From NCBI GenBank assembly GCA_913778495.1, contig CAJYVD010000018.1, positions 45,122 through 109,121 on the forward strand: a stretch of DNA of 64,000 nt. The letters run 5' to 3'. Shown here piece after piece: positions 47,445 through 56,750 of the stretch. Each line of letters starts with the position of its first letter. Positions within the stretch are counted from its first letter, which is position 1. Origin of the DNA: an uncultured Pantoea sp. (lineage in GTDB: Bacteria; Pseudomonadota; Gammaproteobacteria; Enterobacterales; Enterobacteriaceae). The position numbers and the translations under genes were made by a program. The notes under the pieces are model-generated. The model ran no database searches, was not told the origin of the DNA, and worked only from the letters and a program-made list of their open reading frames with translations.

Positions 47445-48941
47445 ATGAAACCTACTAAAAAAACCGCAGCCGAACAGCGCGCTGCGAAAAGACGCTGGCT
47501 CAATTCCCACGACTCTGGTTACCACAAAGCAATGGGTAACCGCCAGGTACAAATGATCGCCATTGGCGGCGCCATCGGCACCGGCCTGTTCTTGGGTGCG
47601 GGTGCGCGCCTGCAGATGGCCGGTCCAGCACTCGCGCTGGTTTATCTGGTGTGCGGCATCTTCTCCTTCTTTATCCTCCGCGCGCTAGGTGAACTGGTGC
47701 TGCATCGCCCCTCCAGCGGCAGTTTCGTCTCCTATGCCCGCGAATTTCTCGGTGAGAAAGCCTCTTACGTTGCAGGCTGGATGTACTTCGTCAACTGGGC
47801 AATGACCGGCATCGTTGATATCACCGCCGTTGCGCTTTACATGCATTACTGGGGCGCGTTTGGCGATGTGCCGCAGTGGGTCTTCGCGCTGGGCGCGCTG
47901 GCTATTGTTGGCACGATGAACATGATCGGCGTGAAATGGTTCGCTGAAATGGAGTTCTGGTTTGCACTGGTCAAGGTGCTGGCGATCGTCGTATTCCTGA
48001 TCGTGGGCGTGGTGTTCCTTGGTAGCGGCAAACCGCTGGACGGCAACGCCACCGGCTTCCACTTGATTACCGATAACGGCGGTCTGTTCCCGCATGGTCT
48101 ACTGCCCGCTCTGGTGCTGGTGCAGGGCGTGGTCTTCGCCTTTGCGTCGATCGAGCTGGTCGGCACGGCGGCAGGGGAGTGTAAAGATCCGAAAACCATG
48201 CTGCCAAAAGCGATCAACAGCGTGATCTGGCGTATCGGCCTGTTTTACGTCGGCTCAGTGGTGCTGCTGGTGATGCTGCTGCCGTGGAACGCTTATCAGG
48301 CAGGACAGAGTCCGTTTGTGACGTTCTTCTCCAAGCTGGGCGTGCCTTACGTGGGCAGCATCATGAATATCGTGGTGCTGAGCGCCGCGCTCTCAAGCCT
48401 TAACTCTGGCCTTTATTCCACCGGTCGTATTCTGCGCTCCATGTCGATGGGCGGCTCCGCGCCGCAGTTTATGTCGAAAATGAGCAAGCAGCAGGTGCCT
48501 TACGCCGGTATTCTCGTGACCATTGCGGTGTATGTGGTGGGCGTGGTGCTGAACTACTATGTGCCGTCGCAGGTCTTTGAGATCGTGCTGAACGTGGCAT
48601 CGCTCGGGATTATTTCTTCCTGGGGCTTTATCGTGGTGTGCCAGATGCGCCTGCGCAAAGCCATCAAAGAGGGGAAAGCCGAAGATGTCAGCTTCAAGCT
48701 GCCGTGGGCGCCGGTGACATCATGGCTGACGCTGCTATTCCTGGTGAGCGTGCTGGTGCTGATGGCCTTTGACTACCCGAACGGCACGTACACTATCGCC
48801 TCTATTCCGCTGATTGCGGTGCTGTTGGTGCTGGGATGGTTTGGTGTGCGCAAGCGCGTACACGCGGAGGCCATGAAAGAGCACGAGCACCATGACGATC
48901 AGGATGATGCGTCAACGCTAGTAGAAGATCACTCGCGCTAA
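47445..48941 (+). CDS. ansP: L-asparagine permease AnsP
   Basis: A 498-residue amino acid permease of the AAT family with 12 predicted transmembrane helices. The ATG at 47445 follows AGGAA. After a hydrophilic N-terminus (AAEQRAAKRRWLN) comes MGNRQVQMIAIGGAIGTGLFLGAG, the family hallmark, and ECKDPKTMLPKAINSVIWRI later. From residue 20 onward it is almost identical to E. coli AnsP; the C-terminal tail (HEHHDDQDDAST) is different and acidic. It imports L-asparagine. It lies between the YhcN-type gene and nudK, where E. coli has aegA. Confidence 0.94.
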   Translation: MKPTKKTAAEQRAAKRRWLNSHDSGYHKAMGNRQVQMIAIGGAIGTGLFLGAGARLQMAGPALALVYLVCGIFSFFILRALGELVLHRPSSGSFVSYAREFLGEKASYVAGWMYFVNWAMTGIVDITAVALYMHYWGAFGDVPQWVFALGALAIVGTMNMIGVKWFAEMEFWFALVKVLAIVVFLIVGVVFLGSGKPLDGNATGFHLITDNGGLFPHGLLPALVLVQGVVFAFASIELVGTAAGECKDPKTMLPKAINSVIWRIGLFYVGSVVLLVMLLPWNAYQAGQSPFVTFFSKLGVPYVGSIMNIVVLSAALSSLNSGLYSTGRILRSMSMGGSAPQFMSKMSKQQVPYAGILVTIAVYVVGVVLNYYVPSQVFEIVLNVASLGIISSWGFIVVCQMRLRKAIKEGKAEDVSFKLPWAPVTSWLTLLFLVSVLVLMAFDYPNGTYTIASIPLIAVLLVLGWFGVRKRVHAEAMKEHEHHDDQDDASTLVEDHSR

Positions 48942-48959
48942 TCGCATTCTCAATGCCTG

Positions 48960-48988
48960 ACGGGAGCCTTGTGGCTCCCGTTTTTTTT
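48960..48988 (+). terminator. Terminator of ansP
   Basis: A perfect 9-bp stem (ACGGGAGCC / GGCTCCCGT) with a 4-base loop is followed by eight T residues, 18 bases past the ansP stop. Confidence 0.9.
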
Positions 48989-49140
48989 GCCCCGCTTCTA
49001 CGGTGACGCGCCTGTTCTCAGTGCACGCCCTGCCGCGTCGTGAGCGCCTGAAGAGCCTGCTCTTGTTTACATTTCGGATAGTTTTCTTGCGTACATAACC
49101 CTATGCTTTTAGGCTCCCTCAACGCGGCAGTGGAGCGACG

Positions 49141-49719
49141 ATGTCGTTAAAAATCACCATCATCAAAGATAAGTTGCTATCAGATAACTACTTCATCCTG
49201 CGTAATCTCACCTACGAACTCACGCGCACCAATGGCGAGGTTATTCGTCATAAACGTGAAGTTTACGATCGGGGCGATGGTGCCACCATCCTGCTCTATA
49301 ACCGTGCGAAAAACAGCGTGCTGCTGATTCGCCAGTTTCGCATTGCCACTTACCTGAACGGGAACGCAAGCGGCGAGCTGATTGAAACCTGCGCTGGCCT
49401 GCTGGACCAGGACACCCCGGAAGCGTGCATCCGCAAAGAAGCCATTGAAGAGACAGGGTATCAGGTAGGGGAGGTTGAAAAACTCTTTACGCTCTATATG
49501 TCGCCCGGCGGCGTTACCGAGCAAGTGCATTTTTTTGCTGCCGAATACAGCGACGCCATGCGCGCCAGCGCCGGGGGCGGCGTAGAGGATGAAGAGATCG
49601 CGGTGATTGAGCTGCCGTTTCCGGAGGCGATGGCGCGGGTAAAAGACGGGCGCATTCGCGATGGCAAAGCGGTTATTCTGCTGCAGCATGCGCTGCTGGC
49701 TGGGTGGTTAAAAGCCTGA
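49141..49719 (+). CDS. nudK: GDP-mannose pyrophosphatase NudK
   Basis: A 192-residue Nudix hydrolase that splits GDP-mannose into GMP and mannose 1-phosphate. The Nudix box is [22 protein letters not shown] (about 95-116; catalytic Glu in EAIEETG), and the family-specific [19 protein letters not shown] follows. Same length and ends as E. coli NudK (YffH), and same position near ypfG and tktB. The gene stands between two hairpins; the giant gene follows on the opposite strand. Confidence 0.95.
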   Translation: MSLKITIIKDKLLSDNYFILRNLTYELTRTNGEVIRHKREVYDRGDGATILLYNRAKNSVLLIRQFRIATYLNGNASGELIETCAGLLDQDTPEACIRKEAIEETGYQVGEVEKLFTLYMSPGGVTEQVHFFAAEYSDAMRASAGGGVEDEEIAVIELPFPEAMARVKDGRIRDGKAVILLQHALLAGWLKA

Positions 49720-49758
49720 ATGTCCTCACGTGGCTCAGCGCTGCTATCGGCAGAATAA

Positions 49759-49783
49759 CGAGCGGCGCGCCTGGCGCCGCTCG
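49759..49783. terminator. Hairpin between convergent nudK and the giant SET-domain gene
   Basis: A perfect 10-bp GC-rich stem (CGAGCGGCGC / GCGCCGCTCG) with a 5-base loop, without a T run, lies between the two stop codons. Confidence 0.55.
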
Positions 49784-49840
49784 GCCATCACCTCAAGTCC
49801 GTTCGCGCTTGCCAACGACATCGCGCTTCAGTGATCTCCG

Positions 49841-52800
49841 TCAATGCGTCAGGCTCTCTTGCACCTCCGTCGGCGTATACTGATAGTTCCAGCGAAATTC
49901 TTTCCCCCTGGAAATATCTTGGGTAGCGTAAAGCGCAATCAGGCGTAGCTTGAGCTTAGGCTCTCTGGGGTTATACCCAGCGACCGTAATATCGAAACTT
50001 GCGGCCTCCGCGTTATACCCCGTTTTCGCCTGTCTTAGGCGAGCGCCATCGGCTTCGTAAACGGTATTGATCCTTGAAATTGCATTATCACCGGAATAGC
50101 GTAGCGTCCTTGTCTTGTCACCCGGTCCCGCTTTACGTTGAAACGCATGGGTTAAAAATTCATCGGCATCAGCGTGGCGGATATCCACGATGCGTCCGCT
50201 GTATACGCCAATGATCTCGCCCTGTTTGATGTCACGCGCGGCAAAACCGCCAAATTCGCCGATCAGTGCGCTTTCATGTTCGGGCACATCTTGCGCAGCG
50301 ATCGGACGCACCACAATGTTGTTGTCGTAGCGCGCTTTTCTCTCTGGTTGATAAAGAGAATCATCGATACGTCCGCGTTCTGCCTGGAGTTTTTTGACAT
50401 CACCTCTGTTCGCGCTTTTCATTAAAGGATTATCAATAAAGGGTTGTACCGTTTTACTGTCGTACACTTTCTTGCTCTGTGAGTTCACGCTGCTTTCACT
50501 GATATCAAGGATATAGAGCGGCCGGTTATTGGCGTCTCGTACCGGGTAAAGCCCATCAAACTGGGGATCAAAGGTGCCCACGGTATTCTTGCCGCCCGCT
50601 TTCAATCCCGCCTGCGCTTTAATCCATTTCTGGCCGTTCCAGACAATTTTGTCGCCCGGCACTTCAGGGCGATGTGAGTTGATCACGCGTACCGTGCCAC
50701 TGCTGTCAATTTTGACCTGGTAAACCAGCGGCGATTCGCCCGAATAACCGCGCTCTCTGATGTACCACTTTCCTTGCTGCTCGAAAAACTCACCGGCCGG
50801 TTTTCCGTGCGGCGTGCTGCGCACTGCGGTGCCTAAATCGACATTTACCGCCCACCCGCGCTTTAACCAGCCTGCTTCAAAGGCGGATGCGTGCCGATTG
50901 GCAGCATCAAGCGCCTGCGATACCTCTGCGGTGCTGCGAAAGGCGCTTTTTCTATTCGCCCGAAGCAGACCCTTTGCTCCACCGGCAACCCCTTGTAGCG
51001 CCTCGGGAAAGCGCTTCGCGCCGCGGCTCACTGGCTCAGCGGCATGAGCAACCCCTTTAGCCGCTCTGCCTAAGAAGGGGAGATCAAGCAGGCCCAGGGT
51101 GGCCATTAATCCAGAGAACAACGCGGCATCGCGTTCATTACGTCGCCACGCCGATATCGCATTTTCGATGTTATTGGAGACCGTCACCCCGGTTAGCGCT
51201 GCACACAATACATTGGTGATCGGACCGCCCGATAGACAGAACGGCACCGATAAGATCTCGGCGGCGAGGATCGTGGCATCACGAATGACCTCCCCCCGGC
51301 TCACGGTTTGCTCATCGGCTGCCGCGATAAGTTTGGTCATCATGTCCGTGTAAAAGTCTCCCTCCGCCAGCAGCGTATAGCCAACCTGATATCGGCTTCC
51401 TTTATTGGGCGCGAACACGCTGCCCGCTTTTTTGGGATCAAAAAGCGCGACGCGAGATGTCACCATGTCTCGCACTTGGGCTGAGCGCTGCAGCAGCAAC
51501 CGAAAATCATCCAGTGAGAAAAAGTGCGTGCCGAATAGCGCATCGGGCGTATACACATAGGCTCTAACGTTAAGGGGGGCCCGTTCACCGGGTGTCAGAC
51601 GGTCGCGGATTGTGCACATCACCATATCCGGTACGGCAATATTACTGACCGTAAGCGGCGCTAAAAAATCATTGTCTTTTGTTGTGCTTGCGGGGTAGAC
51701 CGCCAACAGTTGTTGAATACGCTGCCTGTCTGCCACCGGCAGCGTGCTGTTCATGCCAGGCCGCCGCTCTGTCTCAAGCGCCAGCTGCATTTTTGCTATT
51801 TTCGCAGCATGCCATGCGTCACGCAGCGCACGGTTTTGCGATTGGCTAAAATCCAATTTTTGTTGCAGCATCGCGATGTAGGCTGAGCCTGGATAGCCTG
51901 CCTTCATGGCCTCATCCAGCCCGCGCTTAACGGTGTACTGGTTCAACTTGCGGTACAGCTGCAGACCTTTATCAAGGCGCGCTTGTTCAGCGGGCGTCAG
52001 CGAAGCGATGTAGCGTTCATGCGCGGAGGGAAGCGTCGCCGGGGCCTGAGCACGGATCGCCGTCCGCAGCGCGCTGGCAAAGGCGTCTTTCTCCTGCGTT
52101 GCCAGGTCGCGAACGTAATCATTCTCGTCCACGGACGCCGGTAACAGCTCCATGACCGCCGCTAAGTCATGCGTTTCCTGCTCATGACGACGTTTCCAGG
52201 CGGCGAACTCGGTGATCGTCCCCCTCTCTTCGCGACCGCTAACTTTGATAAAAATTTGGTCAGGATCAAAATCTGCCGCCTGGGAAATTACCCGTTTTTC
52301 TTGCAGAAACAGGCCATATTCAGGCTGCGATCTGATCCACTGGCGTGTAAAACCGAGCAGAGAGGTTAGATGGGTATCCGCACTGACGCGTTCCCAATTC
52401 TCACTCAGATGCTGCGCGCGTAACGCGGGGGCGCGCGGGGCGTGATTGGCGGCAAGCAGGGCGAGATTTCTTGTCAGTAAGCGGGCGGAAAATGCCGCAA
52501 TGGCCCGATCAAAGTTGGGGCTGTCGTCTGGCGTGATGTGCAAACTGGCGTGGCGATCAAACCACGTACCTGGATGCTGACTTAGCGCATGGAAAAATTC
52601 AGCCGCGCGCCAGCTCTGCGCGTTGCGCTCGGCCAGCGCAGATTGCTCCAGGCGGCCCGTCATGACGCTTTGCCGTAAGGTGTTTTCGCTGACAAACTGC
52701 AGCATAGCGCTTTCCTGCGGGAAGACATGGCTTCGTGCATTAACATCCGCGTCGTAGAGGACGCAACAGCCATCCTTATCGCGGAGCAGTAGCCAGCCGC

Positions 52801-55057
52801 TTAGCGGCACCTCAAAGACAGCGTTTGTGGCGTCTTGCGCGCGCAGCGTCAGTGTGCCCGCGTTGACGTCTGGCGAGCCTTGGCGGAATTTATTGACGAT
52901 TGCTAACCCGCGAATGTGGTCGTTGCTTCTTAGCTGACCTTTGAGCTCCGCCTCCAGCGTACTGAGTTCGAACTGGGCATCGGTGAGCTGGTAAAACGCC
53001 AGCTGGAACTGTTGGTTATCAGCGAGCACCGCAGCCGTGGGCATTGGCGTGAGGCCTTTGAAGGCGGCACGAAACGCATTACGCTGCTGCGTATCCAGAA
53101 AAAGCCGTTCGCTCCGGCTCTCTACGCTGAGATCGGGTGCAGCCAACAGCGCCTCCAGCTCACCGGTTTGCCAGGCTTCATCCAGCGTCAGGCTAACAGG
53201 CACGGGCAGCGTCAGGCTGCCGGCGCGTTCCGTGACATTGGCATGAAGGACGATATGTTCAGGCGCGGTTCCCAGCGGGAAGGTCAACAGGCGCTGCGTC
53301 AAGGTTTGCCGCTGCGGCAAGGCTTCAACGACCTGCTTCAGCGTCGACGCCAGCGCCGCTTGCTTACTGGCCACCTGATCCAGCAACCGCTTAAAGGCTT
53401 TCTGCCGGTCCAGCGGCGCATAACGCAGCCAGTGAAATGCTTCGCTTTGCGGCAGGCTGTCCTGCCAGCAGGTAAAGTAGCGGTTTTCACTGTCAATGGC
53501 GTTTTGATCGGAGGGGGCTATCAGACGCTTCACGATCTCCAGCTGCGCGGCAAGCGGGGAAGCGAGTGGCGAGGGCGAGGCGGCCTCGCGCCGCAGGCGG
53601 GGATGGACACTGCCCGCCAGCGTTTGCGCGGGCGCGAATAACCGATTGAGTGCATCCAGCTCACCGTGCTGCGCAAAAAGCGCACGTACGGCGTCGATAA
53701 ACGCCTGACTGTCGCCATATTGCTGCTGGAGCGCGCGCAGACGATCGCTGAGCGAGAGCACATGAAGCTGACCATCTGCACTTGGCACCACCGCGGCCAG
53801 CGTTGCGTCAAGCTCGCGCTGTAGCGCGCTCAACGTGTCGTCGGATCGTTCAAGTAGAGGCGAAACGGGCCACGTCGGCGTCGACTTGACTGCAGAGGTG
53901 GGCTGCGGGGCGGCGCCACGGTAAAGTTGTCTGATGCCAGCCCAACCGGCCCAGCCGGCCAGCGCTGCCACCCCGGTTAATGCGGCAAAGAGGCCCTTGG
54001 GCGTCACGCCAGAGAAACGGAGGTGCTGCGCGATGGGGACGGCGGGTGCTGTCACCAACAGCGCCTGTCGGCTGCTGTCCGAAGGGGCGGGCGCAGCCGC
54101 TTTCGCGCTGTCGGGCTGCCCGGGATAACCTCTTTCGGCCCGAAGTTCAGCCGCTGATTTTTCCTGACGCGTCATAAAATCACTGCGCTTTTCCGCTGCC
54201 AGCCAAAATTGATGGCGGGCATGGGCATCCTCCGGCGCGATTAAGGTGGATTTCCAGCTTTCCAAACACCGGATGTCCAGCGTCGCCTGACGCTTTTGTT
54301 TCGGAGAGAGCGCGTCAAGGCCCTTACGCTGTGCGCTGATTTCCGCCTCAATGGCCTCCAGTTCGCTTTTCAGCGCGCGCGTGTGATCGACGTTGTGCTT
54401 TGCAGCACAGAGCGCCGGACTGAACGTGGTGAGAAACCACTCGAAAAGCGCCACGGCTGGCGCGGTTTTCGTCTTGAACACAAAGGTGCTGTGTTCGCGA
54501 CGGTGTGCCGCCGCACGCGCATTGTCCGCCACACGTTTTCTTAGTGGCCCGTTGACCAGCTCCGCCGGCGTTTTATGGGGATAGCGCGCTTCCAACTGCC
54601 TGATGGTGTGCTTAAGTCGCAAAAAATCGGGATCGTCATTTTTGAAGTGTCTGTGAATAATATCTGCCAACTCGCGGCAAGGCTGTGGCGGCCAGCCGGT
54701 TATTTTGTTCAGCACTTCAGCGTATATTACGGCGATATTTTTATTGAGCGTTTCATATTTCTCTTTAGCCCGCGACGGTGAAAAAATATTGCTCAAAGCG
54801 GTTTTAAAAGAATAGTACTGGGTGATCTCTTGCCATGCGGCAAACGCATCGGCATGAAGATCAATGACGCTGCCGCCCTGTTTACCTGTTGCGCCGACAT
54901 TGTGCTGCGCTGACGTCAACGAAGCAGCAGAGTTACGAATGGCTGTGACCGTGTTGTACGGTGGTGAAGCGGCCGTCAATCGCCTGGCCAGTGGTAAAGC
55001 GGCTCCTGGGGCCAATGCTGAGGCATTGACAGGCAAAGCCGAAAGAGGTTGCGGCAT
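49841..55057 (-). CDS. Giant (1738-residue) toxin/effector-like protein with C-terminal SET-like methyltransferase domain
   Basis: GGAG seven bases before the ATG fixes the start. No signal peptide is seen. The first 350 residues are Ala-rich and helical; a hydrophobic segment lies at about 356-378 and another cluster at about 1261-1330 (EILSVPFCLSGGPITNVLCAALTGV, LMATLGLLDLPFLG). The large middle part resembles the long helical proteins with a dermonecrotic-toxin-like (DUF6543) core of Pseudomonas and relatives; I recall this family but cannot confirm it here. Residues 1601-1729 read as a SET domain: GEFGGFAARDIKQGEIIGVYSG, ISRIN, and LIALYATQDISRGKEFRWNY. The expected Asn-His pair is Asn-Thr. 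It probably modifies a target-cell protein by lysine methylation. No chaperone, secretion or immunity gene lies beside it. Confidence 0.75.
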   Translation of the reverse strand: MPQPLSALPVNASALAPGAALPLARRLTAASPPYNTVTAIRNSAASLTSAQHNVGATGKQGGSVIDLHADAFAAWQEITQYYSFKTALSNIFSPSRAKEKYETLNKNIAVIYAEVLNKITGWPPQPCRELADIIHRHFKNDDPDFLRLKHTIRQLEARYPHKTPAELVNGPLRKRVADNARAAAHRREHSTFVFKTKTAPAVALFEWFLTTFSPALCAAKHNVDHTRALKSELEAIEAEISAQRKGLDALSPKQKRQATLDIRCLESWKSTLIAPEDAHARHQFWLAAEKRSDFMTRQEKSAAELRAERGYPGQPDSAKAAAPAPSDSSRQALLVTAPAVPIAQHLRFSGVTPKGLFAALTGVAALAGWAGWAGIRQLYRGAAPQPTSAVKSTPTWPVSPLLERSDDTLSALQRELDATLAAVVPSADGQLHVLSLSDRLRALQQQYGDSQAFIDAVRALFAQHGELDALNRLFAPAQTLAGSVHPRLRREAASPSPLASPLAAQLEIVKRLIAPSDQNAIDSENRYFTCWQDSLPQSEAFHWLRYAPLDRQKAFKRLLDQVASKQAALASTLKQVVEALPQRQTLTQRLLTFPLGTAPEHIVLHANVTERAGSLTLPVPVSLTLDEAWQTGELEALLAAPDLSVESRSERLFLDTQQRNAFRAAFKGLTPMPTAAVLADNQQFQLAFYQLTDAQFELSTLEAELKGQLRSNDHIRGLAIVNKFRQGSPDVNAGTLTLRAQDATNAVFEVPLSGWLLLRDKDGCCVLYDADVNARSHVFPQESAMLQFVSENTLRQSVMTGRLEQSALAERNAQSWRAAEFFHALSQHPGTWFDRHASLHITPDDSPNFDRAIAAFSARLLTRNLALLAANHAPRAPALRAQHLSENWERVSADTHLTSLLGFTRQWIRSQPEYGLFLQEKRVISQAADFDPDQIFIKVSGREERGTITEFAAWKRRHEQETHDLAAVMELLPASVDENDYVRDLATQEKDAFASALRTAIRAQAPATLPSAHERYIASLTPAEQARLDKGLQLYRKLNQYTVKRGLDEAMKAGYPGSAYIAMLQQKLDFSQSQNRALRDAWHAAKIAKMQLALETERRPGMNSTLPVADRQRIQQLLAVYPASTTKDNDFLAPLTVSNIAVPDMVMCTIRDRLTPGERAPLNVRAYVYTPDALFGTHFFSLDDFRLLLQRSAQVRDMVTSRVALFDPKKAGSVFAPNKGSRYQVGYTLLAEGDFYTDMMTKLIAAADEQTVSRGEVIRDATILAAEILSVPFCLSGGPITNVLCAALTGVTVSNNIENAISAWRRNERDAALFSGLMATLGLLDLPFLGRAAKGVAHAAEPVSRGAKRFPEALQGVAGGAKGLLRANRKSAFRSTAEVSQALDAANRHASAFEAGWLKRGWAVNVDLGTAVRSTPHGKPAGEFFEQQGKWYIRERGYSGESPLVYQVKIDSSGTVRVINSHRPEVPGDKIVWNGQKWIKAQAGLKAGGKNTVGTFDPQFDGLYPVRDANNRPLYILDISESSVNSQSKKVYDSKTVQPFIDNPLMKSANRGDVKKLQAERGRIDDSLYQPERKARYDNNIVVRPIAAQDVPEHESALIGEFGGFAARDIKQGEIIGVYSGRIVDIRHADADEFLTHAFQRKAGPGDKTRTLRYSGDNAISRINTVYEADGARLRQAKTGYNAEAASFDITVAGYNPREPKLKLRLIALYATQDISRGKEFRWNYQYTPTEVQESLTH

Positions 55058-55647
55058 GAGAAAGCTCCTTTTTTAATATCGTCTTTTTATTTCGAATAAT
55101 TGATTGGCGGGTGGCGAGGGCGGTTTTTCCAGAAAAATAGCGGCAGTCAGCTTATTCATTGCGGATGATTTCCGCTCCCAGAAATAAGGTAACATTGGCA
55201 CCGCGTAGTTAATTTTAGAAAGCGAGCAGCCGTCGGGATAATGATGATGGGCAGGCCTGTAATCGCGTTGTCAGAAAAAGCCCGGTGTTGGGCCATTAAC
55301 GCGTGTCCACATACGCTGGTGAACGCGGTGCGGCAGATTAACGTTGATTTCGACCCTTGAACGGATGACGCCAGGGCAAGCGCATGGCTTATCGGCGAGG
55401 CCCGGTGTTTTTCCCGTGAACGCTCACCTTTCCCGTCTGCGGTGTCATTTGTCCGACGAATCCGATTGAGCGCAAAAACGGCGAAACCGATGATGGATGC
55501 TGACTTGTCCAGCTTATGACGTTACCAGGGCGGCGGCTTTTTCGGCAGTGAGTAGGGCTCTTTGGGCCAGCTCACAGTTTCACGCTGATAGAGACGCTGA
55601 CGTTGCGCTATTATTTTCTTTCCGGGAATGGGGATTGGTTTTCGTTG
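55058..55647. other. 590-base divergent region upstream of the giant gene and ypfG
   Basis: No gene I can support. The first 60 bases next to the giant gene are A/T-rich (runs of A and T, ATTATTCG on the minus strand) and probably hold its promoter. An ATG-rich open frame of 40 codons near 55241-55360 and a frame at 55497-55712 lack ribosome binding sites. GCCCGGTGTT occurs twice (near 55280 and 55400) in the same direction. No hrp-box or other virulence-type promoter was recognised. Confidence 0.4.
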
Positions 55648-56721
55648 ATGTCATATTGGATGAAGTCGCTGCACGTATTGCCTTTTTTGTATGTCGCCTG
55701 CGCTCAGGCTGAGCCACTGCAAAAGGCGTTTTCTGACTGGCAAATCACCTGCAACAATGCAGCCTTCTGCGTGGCGCGGAGTTTCCCCGGTGACAAGGGG
55801 TTGGTTATGACGATCTCGCGTCATGCCGGCGTTGACGATAGCCCGCTGCTGCGCATTGACTATGGCAGCGCCTACAGCGGTGAACTGCCTGGCGGCACGC
55901 TAAAAGAGAATCTGCTGCTGGATCAGCGGCGTCTGACGCCGGATTTAAAGCACTGGACGGTCGAGCCGCATCATCTTGCTACCAGTAACCCGATTGCCAT
56001 TGACGAGTTTTTGGCGCAAACCCTGGACGCGAGTAATCTGCAATTAACCTTCCAGCCCAGCGCCACGGTGTCACTGCGCGGCATGAAAGCCGCGCTGCTG
56101 CTGATGGATGACGTGCAGGGCCGGGTCAACGGTGCCAGCGCATGGGTCAAGCGCGGCACCCGCGCGCAGTGGGATGTACCACCGCAGCCCAATTTGCCCA
56201 CGCTTCCTGCGCCGTTGCCGCCAGCCGCGCCGCTTACGCATGACGAGGCGGCCGGACTGATTGATTACGGCACCTGGCGCATCAACACAGATAACTGTTC
56301 ACTCGATCCGCTGCGGCGGCAGGTCAGCGTTGCGCCGCTTTCCGACAGCAAGGCGCTGTTGCTGATGAGCTGTGAAGCCGGTGCGTATAACGTCGTGGAT
56401 TTGGCGTTTGAAGTCTCACGCGCGCCGCCTTACATGTCGCGTGGCGTGACGCTGACGCTGCCGTTCACGCCGCCGTCGCACAGTGATACGCAGCTGGAAC
56501 TCATGAACGCGGATTTCGATGCCAGCAACGGCATGCTGTATACCTTCAGTAAAGGGCGCGGGCTGGGTGACTGTGGCGTGGCGACCCGCTGGCAGTACGA
56601 CGGTAAAACGTTTGTGCTGGCAGAATATGCCGAAGAGAAGACGTGCGATGCCTGGCACAGCAGCGATGACTGGCCGACGCTGTGGGTCAGCCAGCCGCAG
56701 AGTGCGCCGCTGTCACGTTAA
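55648..56721 (+). CDS. ypfG: DUF1176 protein YpfG, secreted
   Basis: About 357 residues. The frame extends to 55603, but the ATG at 55648 (or 55660) opens a signal peptide (MKSLHVLPFLYVACAQA-E). The mature protein has the DUF1176 pattern: FSDWQITCNNAAFCVAR near the start with paired Cys, RGMKAALLLMDDVQGRV in the middle, and a C-terminal half ending in GLGDCGVATRWQYDGKTFVLAEYAEEKTCDAWHS, with several more Cys for disulfides. E. coli ypfG lies between nudK and tktB, as here apart from the inserted genes. Function unknown. No strong ribosome binding site decides between the two starts. Confidence 0.85.
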   Translation: MSYWMKSLHVLPFLYVACAQAEPLQKAFSDWQITCNNAAFCVARSFPGDKGLVMTISRHAGVDDSPLLRIDYGSAYSGELPGGTLKENLLLDQRRLTPDLKHWTVEPHHLATSNPIAIDEFLAQTLDASNLQLTFQPSATVSLRGMKAALLLMDDVQGRVNGASAWVKRGTRAQWDVPPQPNLPTLPAPLPPAAPLTHDEAAGLIDYGTWRINTDNCSLDPLRRQVSVAPLSDSKALLLMSCEAGAYNVVDLAFEVSRAPPYMSRGVTLTLPFTPPSHSDTQLELMNADFDASNGMLYTFSKGRGLGDCGVATRWQYDGKTFVLAEYAEEKTCDAWHSSDDWPTLWVSQPQSAPLSR

Positions 56722-56750
56722 CGCGGCGCGGCGCGGCGCGATCGCCCCTG

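Noticed and set aside
55497-55712. Open frame overlapping the ypfG start
   Set aside because: No ribosome binding site; it overlaps ypfG in another frame with no family pattern.
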